Source: Euphorbia lathyris
Lineage: Eukaryota > Streptophyta > Magnoliopsida > Malpighiales > Euphorbiaceae
Assembly: GCF_963576675.1 (NCBI RefSeq)
Contig: NC_088917.1
Coordinates: forward strand, 10,754,001 to 10,818,000
DNA: 64,000 nt
Direction of reading: 5' to 3'
In this document: positions 1 to 10,645 of the stretch, piece after piece
Layout: every line of letters starts with the position of its first letter
Position numbering within the stretch: position 1 is the stretch's first letter
Translations under genes and position numbers: made by a program
The notes under the pieces: generated by a model
The model's database searches: none
Told to the model about the DNA's origin: nothing
Seen by the model: the letters and a program-made list of their open reading frames with translations, nothing else

Positions 1-344
1 TGCCAATTTTTCCAACAAAATAGTTATATTATTCCAACATAATAAATCAGTTTACCAATTGTTCCAAATCAATTTTATTATCTATGTCTTCAATTTTAAT
101 TTTGTTTTTTTAGTATTTAATACAGTATCTTCAAATTTATATTAGTTATATTATTTAGAAAATAATTCTAATTCTTATATTCTTACAACAGAATAAATCT
201 GTGTACCAATTGTTTCAAATCAGTGTATCAATTTTTCCAACAGAATAATTATATTGTTCCAACAAAATAGTTATATTGTTCCAACGGAATACTTATATTG
301 TTTCAACAAAATTGTTATATTGTTCCAACAAAATATTGCAACAC
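1..344. repeat. 22-bp minisatellite in AT-rich DNA
   Basis: The core TTCCAAC recurs at 10, 32, 235, 257, 279, 301 (as TTTCAAC) and 323. Within each cluster the spacing is exactly 22 bp. The intervening 45-234 is related but degraded. The array touches the left window edge, so its full length is unknown. No coding potential is seen. Confidence 0.75.
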
Positions 345-374
345 AGAGTGCTGAAAGGTAAGACCAAAAAGTTT

Positions 375-790
375 TCAGAAAATTACTGAAAAATTTCAAA
401 ATATGTAAAACATCATTTTAAGAAACTTTAATTCTTGGCTCAAAACGAGATTCCTTACGGTTTTGACCCTATGAATTGTTGAAGTATGTAAAATGGATAA
501 AATTAAGGAAATTTTTTTATTGTGACTAAACCGTAATAAATCCTGCTTCGACCCAAAAATTAAAGTTTCTCAAAATAATATTTTATATTTTCTGGAAGTT
601 TTTGAGAATTTTCTGGACATTTTATGTTTTCTCACCGGAAAACGTCCACCTAATCGCCGGATTCCGTTGATTTGGGACAAAACCGTAAGGAATCTCACTT
701 TGAGTCAAGAATTAAAGTTTCTCAGAATGATGTTTTACATTTTTTGGAATTTTGTAAAAATTTTCTAGGCATTTTTTTGTCACAGAAAAA
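375..790. repeat. Degenerate inverted and direct repeat cluster
   Basis: The segment about 375-465 is an imperfect reverse complement of about 679-770. Both carry a 'taaaacatcatt' core and a 'ccttacggtttt' block, on opposite strands. A third diverged copy lies in forward orientation near 525-600. The arrangement could be a decayed foldback or MITE-like element. I see no clean terminal repeats or TSD, so the class is open. Confidence 0.5.
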
Positions 791-1119
791 CAAATCGCCG
801 GATTCTGTTGACCATAATTTTTTTTACCCGAGCTTCTGGGATCTTAAAATGACCGTCTAATTAAGACGAGTTCAACGGTATAAAAGTTTTTGAAAAACGA
901 GGTTGGAAAAATCAGAAAAATGCATTTTAAAGAAAAAAAATAAAACAAATTTCTCTTTCATTTTATTTACAAATTTGCCACTTCTCCTGGTTAATTACAA
1001 AATTGGTCCTTATCACACAATAAAGATTGTCACACCATGAGAAATGCGTCACACCAGATCCTATATATATATATATATATATAATTCACATAAATATATG
1101 TAAGCTTTATATATGTATA
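791..1119. other. AT-rich non-coding spacer with (AT)n
   Basis: No gene is visible. It includes a TA dinucleotide run near 1062-1083. It ends at the target site of the LINE-1 insertion. Confidence 0.6.
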
Positions 1120-1130
1120 TTTAATTTTAA

Positions 1131-1847
1131 TACACTAGTGTTTGAGGGCGTAGGTCGTGGCTTGATCGAGCGAATTGACGAAGTTATTCGGTAAGCGGAA
1201 GAACAAGCAAGGGCCACTTGTTGCTGTCAAAATAACAGCAGGTTGGTGGCAACTCATTCTGCAGATCGTCCGGTGCAGTGGGAGCGGCCGGCGGACGGCT
1301 GGATAAAAATTAACAGCGATGGCGTGAGGGGCAGGGACCCGGGCTGGGCTACTTGTGGGGGGCTGGCACGCGACAGTCATGGAATCTGGAGTAAGGGTTA
1401 CTGCTGTAACCTGGGTATCTGTTCGGCCGAGTTATCTGAAATCTGGGGGCTGTTTTACGGGATTGAGCTAGTTCGAAGGATGGGATGGAGGAAGGTAGTC
1501 TTTGAAATGGATTCTCAGGTGGTCGTGGACGTGTTTAGAAAGGAAGGTACTCGGTCTTATCGGTATGATTGGTTGATTGAAGAATGTAGGAGACGCATTG
1601 GTTCGGATTGGGAAGTCAAAGTTGTTCATATCCTTCGTGAAGGAAATAGAGCAGCAGATTTTTTGGCAAATTTCGCAGGCACAATGAGCTTAGGGTATCA
1701 CGAGTGTGACATTCCCCCTGCATGCCTCATGGACATCATCAACACGGATAACTGCGGTTCTGGCATTATTAGAAGAGCTCGGGCGCCGTCCTAAGCTCTT
1801 TGTGGTTGTTTTCGGGGTTTAGGCCCTTCCTACTATTCAAAAAAAAA
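1131..1847 (+). mobile_element. LINE-1: 5'-truncated LINE insertion with TSD
   Basis: The segment holds only the last part of a LINE ORF2 (linker plus RNase H) and ends in a run of nine A at 1839-1847. An 11-bp direct repeat, TTTAATTTTAA, flanks it at 1120-1130 and 1848-1858. Severe 5' truncation, a poly-A tail and an 11-bp TSD are the signature of target-primed reverse transcription. The flanks are AT-rich, so chance similarity of part of the TSD is possible, but the placement fits exactly. Confidence 0.8.
1132..1794 (+). pseudogene. LINE ORF2 C-terminus: RNase H domain (RVT_3 type)
   Basis: The conceptual product ends a plant LINE reverse transcriptase and would remove RNA from the RNA-DNA hybrid. 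Visible RNase H features, in order, are NSDG (first Asp), the AELSEIWG stretch (Glu), EMDSQ (second Asp) and the late REGNRAADFLA motif. A tryptophan-rich linker (WERPADGW) precedes the domain as in this family. The reading frame is open from 1195. One TAA at 1192-1194 separates it from about 20 upstream in-frame residues that still look like LINE sequence (a LVFEG motif). The N-terminal reverse transcriptase was never copied here. It is a dead insertion, not a host RNase H gene. Confidence 0.85.
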
Positions 1848-1858
1848 TTTAATTTTAA

Positions 1859-2523
1859 AATTAAAAATATGTTAAAATGTCTAGATATTTTTTAATTGAA
1901 TTTTAAATTTTAATATTTTAATATAATATTTTATTAATTATATATTAGTTTTAAAATGAATAATTCTAAGTAAAAAGTATTAATGATTAATTGATTCAAA
2001 TATAAATTAATTAACTAAAATAATGATTAATTAATTCCAAAAAAAATAGTATTAACAATTTAAAATTGATAAAAAAAAAATTAAATAATCTAATATTGAT
2101 AAATGGTTTTATTAATGGAATGATTAATTAACTATATGCACCCCTCTAAATTACCCTCCGACAGAATATTTCAATTTGATTATATTTTGATTTTCGCTAT
2201 TATTTGGATTAATATCAGTGTTTATTATTTTAATATTTTGATATTTAAATTTTTCAATTTTGAATGGTTGTCTTTAAAATGTAAAAACAAAATTAGAAGT
2301 CAAAGGGGGAAATATGGAAAATTATGCAGAATGGTAATCCTTATCCAATATAGTTCCCTTTTTTTACAATTAACAACCTAAATATAATAATTAGAAATCT
2401 ACCCATATGGTATAATATCTATAAGAAATCTCTTAAAATGGGAATAAGGTACAAATTTAGGTTTTATAATTATTGGGGAGAAAGGATTTAGATTTCACAT
2501 CCAATTAGACCTGCTGCTGATAC
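1859..2523. other. AT-rich non-coding spacer
   Basis: No gene, RNA or clear repeat is recognisable. Because the solo LTR to the right has a TSD, this DNA was once directly joined to 4399 onward, that is, to the C-terminal end of LINE-2. I cannot see an RNase H domain on the minus strand here, so LINE-2 either ended or decayed at this point. Confidence 0.6.
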
Positions 2524-2528
2524 TGGTA

Positions 2529-4398
2529 TGTCACGTCCGTGTTTAAATTGCTAAAATTTATATTTTGATATTAATATATATTATAATTATTAGGTGTGTG
2601 ATTTTTATTCTATGCTATAGGAAAAGTTTTGAGTTAATTTGATGGTTTTATGTGTAAATTAAAAGTTAGGATAACTTTTAAAAGATGATATAAAGATGAA
2701 GGATCAAACTGGATTTTTTCCAGATTTGGATGTATATTCCAAACGAATTCGGATGATCATCATCTTTGTTTTCTTTTTTTTTCTTTTTCTTTTATTTCTC
2801 TGTCTCTTCATCTTCTTCATCACTCCTGAACCGTTTCTCAACCGTTTCTTTGATTTACGGAGATTCGACCGTCCGAATCACTCGAAATTTAAAATATAGC
2901 ATCTTTATGTATAGATCTAAGTCCTAACTGAAGAGTTTTTGAGTTTCGGAAGTATTTGGAGGGGAAACGTCTTAGACAGAATTTAGAGGAGAATCGATCA
3001 GGTGTATTTTCTTCAATTAGTAGCCAAGGTAAGTAACTATCAACTATATTTTGAGTTTTATATATATATATATATATATATATAATCAAAGAATTTTCAG
3101 AAATTGATATTTTAGGGTTATGCAGGAATTTTGTAAAATTAGGGTTTTTCACGATTTTGCTTTTTATTGTGAAATTATGGTTCAAATGAAGCTATTGACT
3201 ATGCTTCTATGTGAATTTCAGATTTTACTTGATTATGTTGATTTAAGTCTTAATTTGATTTATTAATTTGGAATTTTTATATTGATATTTTGAATAACTG
3301 TGGTTACTTTTACAAAAGAGCTAATTGAAGCCAAATGATTTATGGTTATGAAATAGTTTGGAATTTGATTGTGAAATGAGATTTGAGCACGTTATGATTT
3401 TATGATTTTATATCCATCAAGAGTTATCCGGATCGGTGGTTTTATATTTGAAGACCATGTTTAGTGAGGGACATGGTCTGTGTACACAGTCTGAAGACCT
3501 ATCGGGTATGGCAATGAAGTGTCGGGTAAGACTATATGGGATAGGCAATGTTAAGAGACATCTCGACTATATATGTGGTTATGGATTGATACTTAAGGGG
3601 AGAAACTCGAGGATGGATACAATGTTTTAAGTACATTTGGATTATGTTTTCGGTTATGATTAATTTTGATATAAGATTTTACGTTTGATTGATTACGAGT
3701 TGGTTTGATAAAATATTTATTTGATTACAAGTTGGTTTGATAAAACATTTATTTGATTATGAATTGGTTTGATGAAACATTTATTTGTTTTGATTCGTTT
3801 TGACAAGATGCATTATATATATAAAGTTATATGAACTTTTATTTGATTATGAATTGGTTTGATGAAACATTTATTTGTTTTGATTCGTTTTGACAAGATG
3901 CATTATATATATAAAGTTATATGAACTTAAGTTTTGAGTATATTTTATAAGGTTTTGATTAAATCCCTTTATAAATGTATATATGTAGCTATGTTAAGTA
4001 AAGTTGGTTTTTATAGCTAATAGTTTCTTACTGAGATTTTTGTCTCACGTTTTTAAATGTTTTAATATTTTTAGGTGAGAAAGTACATGATATAGAGAAG
4101 GTTACCGACCGTTTAGGCGAGGTTTGGAAGTTGGCTACTTATTATTAGAATTATGGTTAGAACTTTGGTATTTCAATTGTAATATAATAGAGTTGGTAAA
4201 TATATGTTGGGGTCCTCGAATGACTAATGTAGTAGGAATATAAATTATTTTAGAATATATATTGAAGAGGAAAGCCAAAATAAATAAATAAATATGATAT
4301 TATGATATTTGGATAAATTGGAGACTCCTAAGTATTGATTATGATCTTTCTATTTCACGCCCGATGCCGATTGAGGTCGTCTAGGGTCGGGTGTGACA
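2529..4398 (+). mobile_element. Solo LTR, probably Ty3/gypsy, TSD TGGTA
   Basis: The 1,870-bp segment starts TGTCAC and ends GTGACA, an inverted terminal match of the TG...CA type. It is flanked by TGGTA at 2524-2528 and 4399-4403. No internal retroelement coding region or second LTR is present, so it is a solo LTR left by LTR-LTR recombination. It interrupts LINE-2. Gypsy assignment is an inference from length and from the 'gggtcgggtgtgaca' end, which is common in plant gypsy LTRs. The strand is arbitrary without a primer site. The 67-codon ORF at 2696-2899 inside it is a pyrimidine-rich artefact. Confidence 0.85.
3748..3927. repeat. 90-bp perfect tandem duplication in the solo LTR
   Basis: The segments 3748-3837 and 3838-3927 appear identical by eye. 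A shorter, diverged copy of the same 'ttggtttgat' unit precedes them from about 3690. Near identity points to a recent slippage or unequal-exchange event. Confidence 0.9.
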
Positions 4399-5367
4399 TG
4401 GTATGCACAACTTCCCACCGCATTAGGAATGCTGTTGCCTTTCCGTAGGTGATCCCTGCTGCCGTGTTGTTCTGCTGCCACACGACCTCATTACGGCCGA
4501 TCCAGATAGCCCAGCAGATTGCTACAGCTTGTTCTACGATGTTCCTTGGCTTGCTAGTTGAGACATAAGACCAGAACTCAGGAAAAGATGCAAAACTACT
4601 GCTCACATCCCCAATAGCTGAGTAATTCCAAACATAGTGAGCGTACCTGCATCCCACCAGGGCGTGGAATGGAGATTCCTCCCGAATATTACAACGCTGA
4701 CATACTGTACCAACCTGAATGTGCCTCCGCCTAAGAACTGAGCATGTCGACAGACAATCCGCCAAAGTTCGCCATAAGAAATTACAGATTTTTGGAGGTA
4801 CCTGCAATCTCCATACAGATTTCCAATCAACCACTGCAATACGGTGCCGCGGATCAGACACTTCCCTCATGGCCTGGTGATATACACTGCTGACTGAGAA
4901 TCGGCCCGACATCGACCAGCGCCAACTCCACAAATCTGAGACCTCACGCAAACTAAGTTGGACTCTTGAGATTAAGGTAGCATCCCTCTCAGTAAACAGC
5001 CCCTGAACTAAGTTCATATCCCAACCCCTTTCGCCTAGAATCCTCAAATTCGATACCATACCATCTCGCATTCAAATCCTTCCATTCTATCACTTTCCAC
5101 AAATGGATTATCATTCGGTAACCAAGGCTCCTCCCATAAGTTAATGTTTTCCCCTGTACCTATAATTCTCCTCACCCCACCAGTGATCATATTATGGGCA
5201 GCCATGATGCTCCTCCAAAGGAAGCTCGGGTTATTGTGAATCCCTACCTCAAAAAATGAAGAGTCAGGGTAATATCGAGCTTTATATACCCGAGCTACTA
5301 AGGAACTTGGATTTAATAGTAGGCGCCACCCTTGTTTCGCTAATAAGGCTAAATTAAACTGATGCAT
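4399..5367 (-). pseudogene. LINE-2 ORF2 C-terminal part with zf-RVT
   Basis: Two overlapping open segments (5044-5367 and 4399-5071) cover the region after the RT thumb. The second has the zf-RVT zinc-binding pattern typical of plant LINEs: a W..PPK...FLWR entry, then CxxC and a later HxxxxC near the middle of the segment, followed by an IWIGRN motif. A frameshift lies in the 5044-5071 overlap. The last nine residues of the minus-strand ORF that runs to 4355 come from the solo LTR, so the true coding stops at 4399. No RNase H is left. Confidence 0.8.
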
Positions 5368-6333
5368 TCATCGAAAGCCTAAACCACCCTCCGACTTAGG
5401 AATGCACAGTTTATCCCAGGATTTCCAGTGGATACCAGAACCCTGATTCCCTGTCGAACCCCACCAGAAGGAGTTCATCAGTTTCTCCAGGTCATCATAG
5501 AGAGATATAGGAAGTAGGAAAAGACTCATGGCATACTAGGGAATAGATTGAATGATAGACTTAAGCAGAATTTCTTTACCTACTCTTGACAGAAATTTGG
5601 CCTTCCAACTGTTCAGACGAGCCCAAATCCTATCCTCCACATAACGGAACACCTCAGTTTTATTTCTTCCCACTAGAGATGGGAGCCCTAGATACTTGCC
5701 AGGCATTGCAAGCATGGTGATGTTAAAAAGGGAGCTTAAGTCTGAGTATAAAACCTAACTACAGTTCTTACTGAATGAAATACAAGACTTATTAAAGTTC
5801 ACCTACTGACCGGAGGCTTTCTCATACATCAATAGGCAGTGTTTGACGGCATTACGCTCCTCTACAGTAGCCCTGAAGAACAGATAACTATCATCTGCAA
5901 AGAACAGATGGGAAATAGACGGTGCTGAGTGAGCCACACGACACCCGTGGATTAAACCCCTAGATTCCATGTGAGTTAACGAGGCTGAGAGACCTTCCGC
6001 ACAGATTAGGAACAGGTAGGAGAAGATAGGGTCACCCTGTCTGAGACCCTGGCTTGGAATTATAGGGCCGATAGTATGCTCACCACTCATAATATGATAA
6101 GAGGCTTGGGTGACACACTGCATTACAAGTTGCATCCATCTCTCATCAAAGCCCATTTTTTCCATCATTGCACGCAGAAAATTCCATTCCACCTTGTCAT
6201 AGGCTTTAGCCATATCTAGCTTCAGAGAGACAAAGTCGTTCCGCCCATGAGATTTCTTGTTTAAAAAGTGGTTAACCTCGAAAGCTAGTATAATGTTGTC
6301 TGAAATTAGCCGACCTGGAATAAAGGCACTCTC
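5368..6333 (-). pseudogene. LINE-2 reverse transcriptase
   Basis: The product would be the LINE reverse transcriptase that copies element RNA at a nicked target. Readable motifs from the N-terminal side are SAFIPGR, LDMAKAYD (motif A Asp), QGLRQGDPIF (motif B, usually GDPLSP) and FADDSYLFF (catalytic FADD). The first stop in frame is at about 5803-5805. Further stops at about 5762-5764, 5536-5538 and 5368-5370 break the thumb region, which is still recognisable (for example a WWGS motif). The upstream endonuclease and RT fingers are missing because Copia-A inserted at 6334. Confidence 0.85.
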
Positions 6334-7620
6334 TGTTGAAACACCTTTCCACATGATTTTGATTTGACAAAACTATCTAAGTAAGATTAAATTCCCATAA
6401 TAAAAACATATTCACATTAAATTTAAATGCTTTGATTTATTTGTACTAATGTTTTTGTTCAATGTTGAGTAAAATGTTATTAAAAGAGTAAGGACTAAAA
6501 GCTCATAAGAGAAATTCAAGACGAAGTCAGCAGATGAAAGTCACACGGCCGAAGCTAAATTCAACTCAGCTTTGTAAAGAAAAAGTCTTCTCATAAGAGC
6601 TTGAAGGCGAAGCCGCTGAGTTAAGCAATATGATAGTCAGGTCAGCAGCAATGTTCATCAGCATTGAAGACAAAGCCTATCCAGTTCTGAGTAAAATTCA
6701 GAAGTTACAGAAATCTGTCGGAAGGACCTTTTCAAGAAGCATGGACTATCTGATGCCCACAACCAGACAAACCTGACATCTGACGAAGACAGAAGATACA
6801 CCATTGTGGTTGGCCTATGGCACTGAGTGCTGACCAAGTGATGATAAAAGAAGAACGTTTCCCCACAACGGCTATGTCGGGATTCAAATGATTGATACCT
6901 CGGACATCACTATAAATAGGCCACTTCAATACTTGAATCATCACAGATCTTCATTAAGCCAATTCATTGATAAAAATACAAAATAGAAGCTCTGTCTTGA
7001 AAAGCAAAAAACAAGCTCTTACACCAACTCCTATTCTTGTGTAAAAGTCTAGAGTGACTTAGTCATCTAAAGTGTTCTTTGTTTCACTAAGAACAATTAT
7101 TGTATCATTTGTAAGAGGTTAGAAAAGTGAGGCTGAGTTACTCGGTTACAGTACTCAGCGGTAGAGATATGATTGAGTAGAGGAATAGAGGAAGGTACTC
7201 TTGCATACTCAGTTGCTATTGTAAACGGTTTGTGCTCTACCTTTAAAGAGCTCAGTAGAGGATTCCAAAAGCTCGGAAGGATTTCCGGGGACTGTACGTA
7301 GGCGGAGAGGCCGAACCAGGATAAGTCTGCTGAGTAACTTCTAACCCTTTATCTCTTTATTCATATATTTCTTGCTTAATATCACTCAATACAAGTACAT
7401 GCTGAGTTGAGTAATTTGAAGAGTTGAGTTTGAAAGTAAACTTAATAATTGTTTCCTAACTCACAGTAGAAACAACTCTAGTCAGCAGTTGACTGAAGTT
7501 GTCTCAAATCTTACTCAGTCGTGCTGACCTAAAAAGACTAACTTAAAGTCTTAAAAGATAATTAAGTCAGCATTAACATTAAAAAGTTTTAATTAGTTCC
7601 TAACCCCCCTTGGAACTAAT
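6334..7620 (+). repeat. Copia-A 5' LTR, main part
   Basis: The LTR starts TGTTGAAACACC, which is the reverse complement of the right ends of the Copia-B and Copia-C LTRs. It lacks only its last 25 bp, found at 54455-54479. It faces the Copia-B 3' LTR at 7621 head to head, so 6334-9099 forms a long imperfect palindrome. Confidence 0.9.
6911..6918 (+). promoter_or_regulatory. Likely TATA box of the Copia-A LTR
   Basis: TATAAATA lies within the 5' LTR on the sense strand. The LTRs of Copia-B and Copia-C carry a TATAAAAG at the corresponding part of the antisense copy, which supports a U3 promoter. Confidence 0.6.
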
Positions 7621-9099
7621 TGTTGGTCCCGTGTGATTAGTTCCAAGGGGGGGTTAGGAACTAATATAACTTTTTCGCTTAATTATGATGACTTAATATA
7701 ATTCTTTAATTAACTTAACTTAGTTCAGGTCAGCACGGCCAAGAAGTGTAAGACAACTTTAGTCAGATGCTGACTAGAACTGTTTTACTTGTGAGTTGGG
7801 AATTAACACTTGAGGTCAGCTTCCAACTCAGCACCAAGATTACTCAGTGTCAGCTTTTACAATTTATATCCTGAGCAATTTAATCAAGAAACACATATAT
7901 AGATATATTGAGAGAGAGATAGAAATTACTCAACACGACTTATCCTGGTTCGGCCTCTCCGCATACGTCCAGTCCTCAGAGTCCCTCCGGGCTTTCTTAA
8001 TCCAATACTGAGCTCTTTAAAGGTGGAGCACAAACCGTTTACAAGGCAGTTGATTATGCAAGAGTACCTTCCTCTATTCGTCTACTCAACTCCTACTAAG
8101 TGCTATAACCAAACACCTAGATTTCTCTACCGCTGAGTACTTAAAACCGAGTACTCAGCACCACTCTCTCAATTTTACAATTGATACAAACTTGTTCTTT
8201 CTAAATGAAGAACACTTTAGATGATTACAAAATCAATTTAGCTTTTATACAGAAATGGAAGTTTGGTGTAAGATATTTTTCTTGTTTGAATGTGCTTTGT
8301 ATCTTTTCTCTTTTTCTCTTGTATTTTTCTTGGCAAAATTGGCTAAGGATCCAAGAATGAACTTGTCCTTTTATAGTTCAGATCTGAAGACACAATTATT
8401 TGAATCCAGAATTATCCGTTGGATTCAAACGGCTCTTTCTTGCGACATTGTTCTGGTCAGCTTCAGATTTGCAGGCCAATCTTGTAATCTAAATTCTGCA
8501 GGCGTCAGGCTTGTCTTCTTCCCGCAGGTGTGTCTTCTAGTGCCAGTTCATCTTTTAGCTAACGGACAGTTGACCCATGCATCTCGAAATTGACTCTGTG
8601 CATAATTCTAAGGTTTCTATTATTGGTGCAGACAGTTGTCGGATCTTGTCTTTTAGCAAACGGATCATTCATGCTGTCCTGACGAACACTCAGCTTGATT
8701 GTATTGACGTTGCTTTTGTTCTTTGTTTCTAAGTCATATTCTTACTCAGCTTCCGTGGTCAGCTTTGTCTGCAAGCATTAGTTTAGAGGAAGACTTCTCT
8801 TCTTTGGTACTGAGTTGTGTTCCACTCAGCTTCTTTAGTCAGCTTCATATTTAAGTAATTGTTATGAAGATGACTTTCTTTTATCATGCTGAGTTCACTT
8901 TACTTACCTTGCGCTGTGTCCTCATGCTGACTTCGTCCTGTCTTACTTTTTGATTCTGTTTTCATTTATACTTATACTTAACATTGAACAAACATATTAG
9001 TACCATTAAATCAAAGCACTTAAATTTAATTGCCTCTTAATCATGGATTAACTTAAATACTTTTGTCAAATCAAAATCATGTGGAAAGGTGTTTCAACA
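7621..9099 (-). repeat. Copia-B 3' LTR (1,479 bp)
   Basis: On the plus strand it reads TGTTGGTCCC...TTTCAACA, and the polypurine tract follows at 9100. It is complete, unlike the truncated partner at 39239-39352 plus 53596-54449. The 112-codon plus-strand ORF at 8255-8593 lies inside it and has no family resemblance. Confidence 0.92.
8367..8376 (-). promoter_or_regulatory. LTR TATA box, Copia-B
   Basis: On the minus strand this reads CTATAAAAGG. The same block occurs at 53716-53725 in the other LTR of this element and at 11095-11104 and 23267-23276 in Copia-C, so it is conserved across four LTRs. Confidence 0.65.
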
Positions 9100-9114
9100 A
9101 ACTCCCCCATTTTG
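9100..9114 (-). promoter_or_regulatory. Copia-B polypurine tract
   Basis: The minus strand reads CAAAATGGGGGAGTT directly before the 3' LTR start (TGTTGAAA). The identical tract precedes the Copia-C 3' LTR at 11783-11797. It would prime plus-strand DNA synthesis. Confidence 0.8.
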
Positions 9115-9815
9115 ATGTTGGCAAAACATTTAATTAGTGGAACTCAACATTGAGATTCCCCATGATTGAAATTCTTTTTATGCTTCTGAAATTACTCCCC
9201 CGTAAGGGTTGCATCTAATGACTTAACTTAACTCTAAACCTTCTAAGATTTAATCGAGTAAGAATTAAGACATGCCTATACTGACTTAGATCAATTCTAG
9301 ACCTTCCAAGATCTAATTCAGATGAGCCTAGGTCAGTTTTCAGAAGAGCTCAATGCTTGAAACATATGTTTACTCAGTTTGATACATAGATAGTTTAATT
9401 ATCTGAGTTTATGGAAGGATGTATCAAAGCTAATGTGTACTGAGTATGTTTCTTTTTAATTTTGTTTGTTCATTTAAGACAGATCAGCATATAGCACAAC
9501 AAGTAAGCATCACATGAAGATAAGTCAGTTAGAATAAAAAGATGCTTAAGATAGATAGATGGTCAGCAAACAAAATATGATAGTGCACGCCAAGATAAAT
9601 TACAAGTCAAGTACTAAAACTAGTCAATCTATTTCTTCCTGTTGACTTGAGCTTGGTGAGCGGAATTATCTTGCCTTTTCCTTTGGCGGTTCTTTGTTGC
9701 TGACTACCGGATGCTTCCCCCAAGGTTTGCTGAGTTCCATCAGCTTATTCTTTCTCCCCCGTTTTGCCAGCATCGGGTTGAGGAGGAGAGAAGGTATCAT
9801 GAAGAACAACACAAG
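9115..9815 (-). other. Copia-B 3' untranslated region and frame-shifted env-like tail
   Basis: From about 9640 to 9815 the minus strand still resembles the lysine/glutamate-rich tail of the Copia-C env-position ORF (a GKTGE motif), but in a shifted frame with stops. From 9115 to about 9640 I see only AT-rich non-coding DNA with scattered CTGAGT/ACTCAG motifs. Confidence 0.6.
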
Positions 9816-10323
9816 TCAGTTTTGCTGAGTATGCGTGGAGTTGACTCGTACTTTCCCTAAGACCGTCGAAACTGCAATGCCATCGTCCAGAGTGGGTCCG
9901 GGGATTCTAATGGAAGCACTGAGCATACTGAGAAGATACTCTTGTGATTTTCTGACCCATGTGAGAGTGTCACTCATCTTGGCATAAGCTTGATGATACA
10001 TCTTGAGCAAAGCAGAATCGTAGAACTGACGTTGAGCATTTGTATAGCGGACATGTTTCAATGTGGCTTGGGAGTATTGCAGAATTTTATTAGTTTTCAC
10101 CAGGTCAGTGTCCATTTCTTCTTTACTCAAGTTGAGTAGGCGGACAGCTTCACTAATTTGCTCAATGGAACACTGGGAGGTGGAGGAAATTAGGTCACGA
10201 GCTCCGGTCAGCTCAGAGTTTAGATGGGTGAAGTGTTGATTAATCTCAGCAGAAGTTGCATATGCCGAGTTCACAGCTGAGAGGTTGTTGATTTGTCCTT
10301 AGAGGGCATTCATGTGATTCACC
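9816..10323 (-). pseudogene. Copia-B env-position ORF, C-terminal segment
   Basis: This is the third exon-like piece of one ORF that was split by insertions. It joins in frame to 23954-24445 across Copia-C, with TCACC as the shared TSD. It codes for a helical, Gln/Ser-rich region similar to the Copia-C segment 12293-12949; both carry a LLKMYHQ motif. One TAA at 10299-10301 is the only in-frame stop I find in the 957-codon reconstructed frame. The function is unknown. In Sireviruses a protein at this position is called env-like. The terminal stop is at 9816. Confidence 0.75.
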
Positions 10324-10610
10324 TGTTGGTCCCTAATAATTAGTTCCAAGGGGGGGGATAAGAACTAATGTAACTTTTTCGCTTTTAATTATGCTGACTT
10401 AAGGTTATTTTAAGAGTTTATTAACTCAGCGTGTTGGTCAGCTCGGCCGGTTGATTGGTCAGACAGTTTTAGTTCTATGCTGACTAAGACTGCTTGACTT
10501 GAGAGTTGGGAATTGACACTTGAGAGGTCAGCTTCCAACTCAGCACTTAGATTTACTCAGTTTCAGTTTTAACAATTTATATGCTGAGTAAATATCACAA
10601 GCAACACATG

Positions 10611-10645
<35 letters not shown>

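Larger units (their letters stand above)
4399..6333 (-). mobile_element. LINE-2: decayed LINE, minus strand
   Basis: The fragment contains reverse transcriptase, the connecting region and a zf-RVT zinc domain, in the correct order on the minus strand. It is cut on the left by the solo LTR (4398) and on the right by the Copia-A LTR (6334). Its 5' half should lie beyond the far end of Copia-A, outside this window. It is the oldest visible layer of the nest. Confidence 0.85.

Noticed and set aside
1135..1380. 81-codon minus-strand ORF
   Set aside because: It is antisense to the LINE RNase H and has no family features.
2696..2899. 67-codon Phe/Leu-rich ORF that looks like a membrane peptide
   Set aside because: It comes from a pyrimidine-rich stretch inside the solo LTR; composition explains the hydrophobicity.
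1131..6333. LINE-1 (+, RNase H) and LINE-2 (-, RT and zf-RVT) as one element broken by an inversion
   Set aside because: They are complementary at first sight, but both contain the short stretch just after zf-RVT (RN..V), so they overlap. LINE-1 also has its own TSD and tail.
7590..7660. Palindrome at 7620 as the terminus of a DNA transposon
   Set aside because: It is explained by two facing LTRs of one copia family; the CTAAT TSD and the remainder at 54450 confirm this.
8255..8593. 112-codon plus-strand ORF
   Set aside because: It lies wholly in the Copia-B 3' LTR, antisense to its U3/R, and is broken in the sister LTR.
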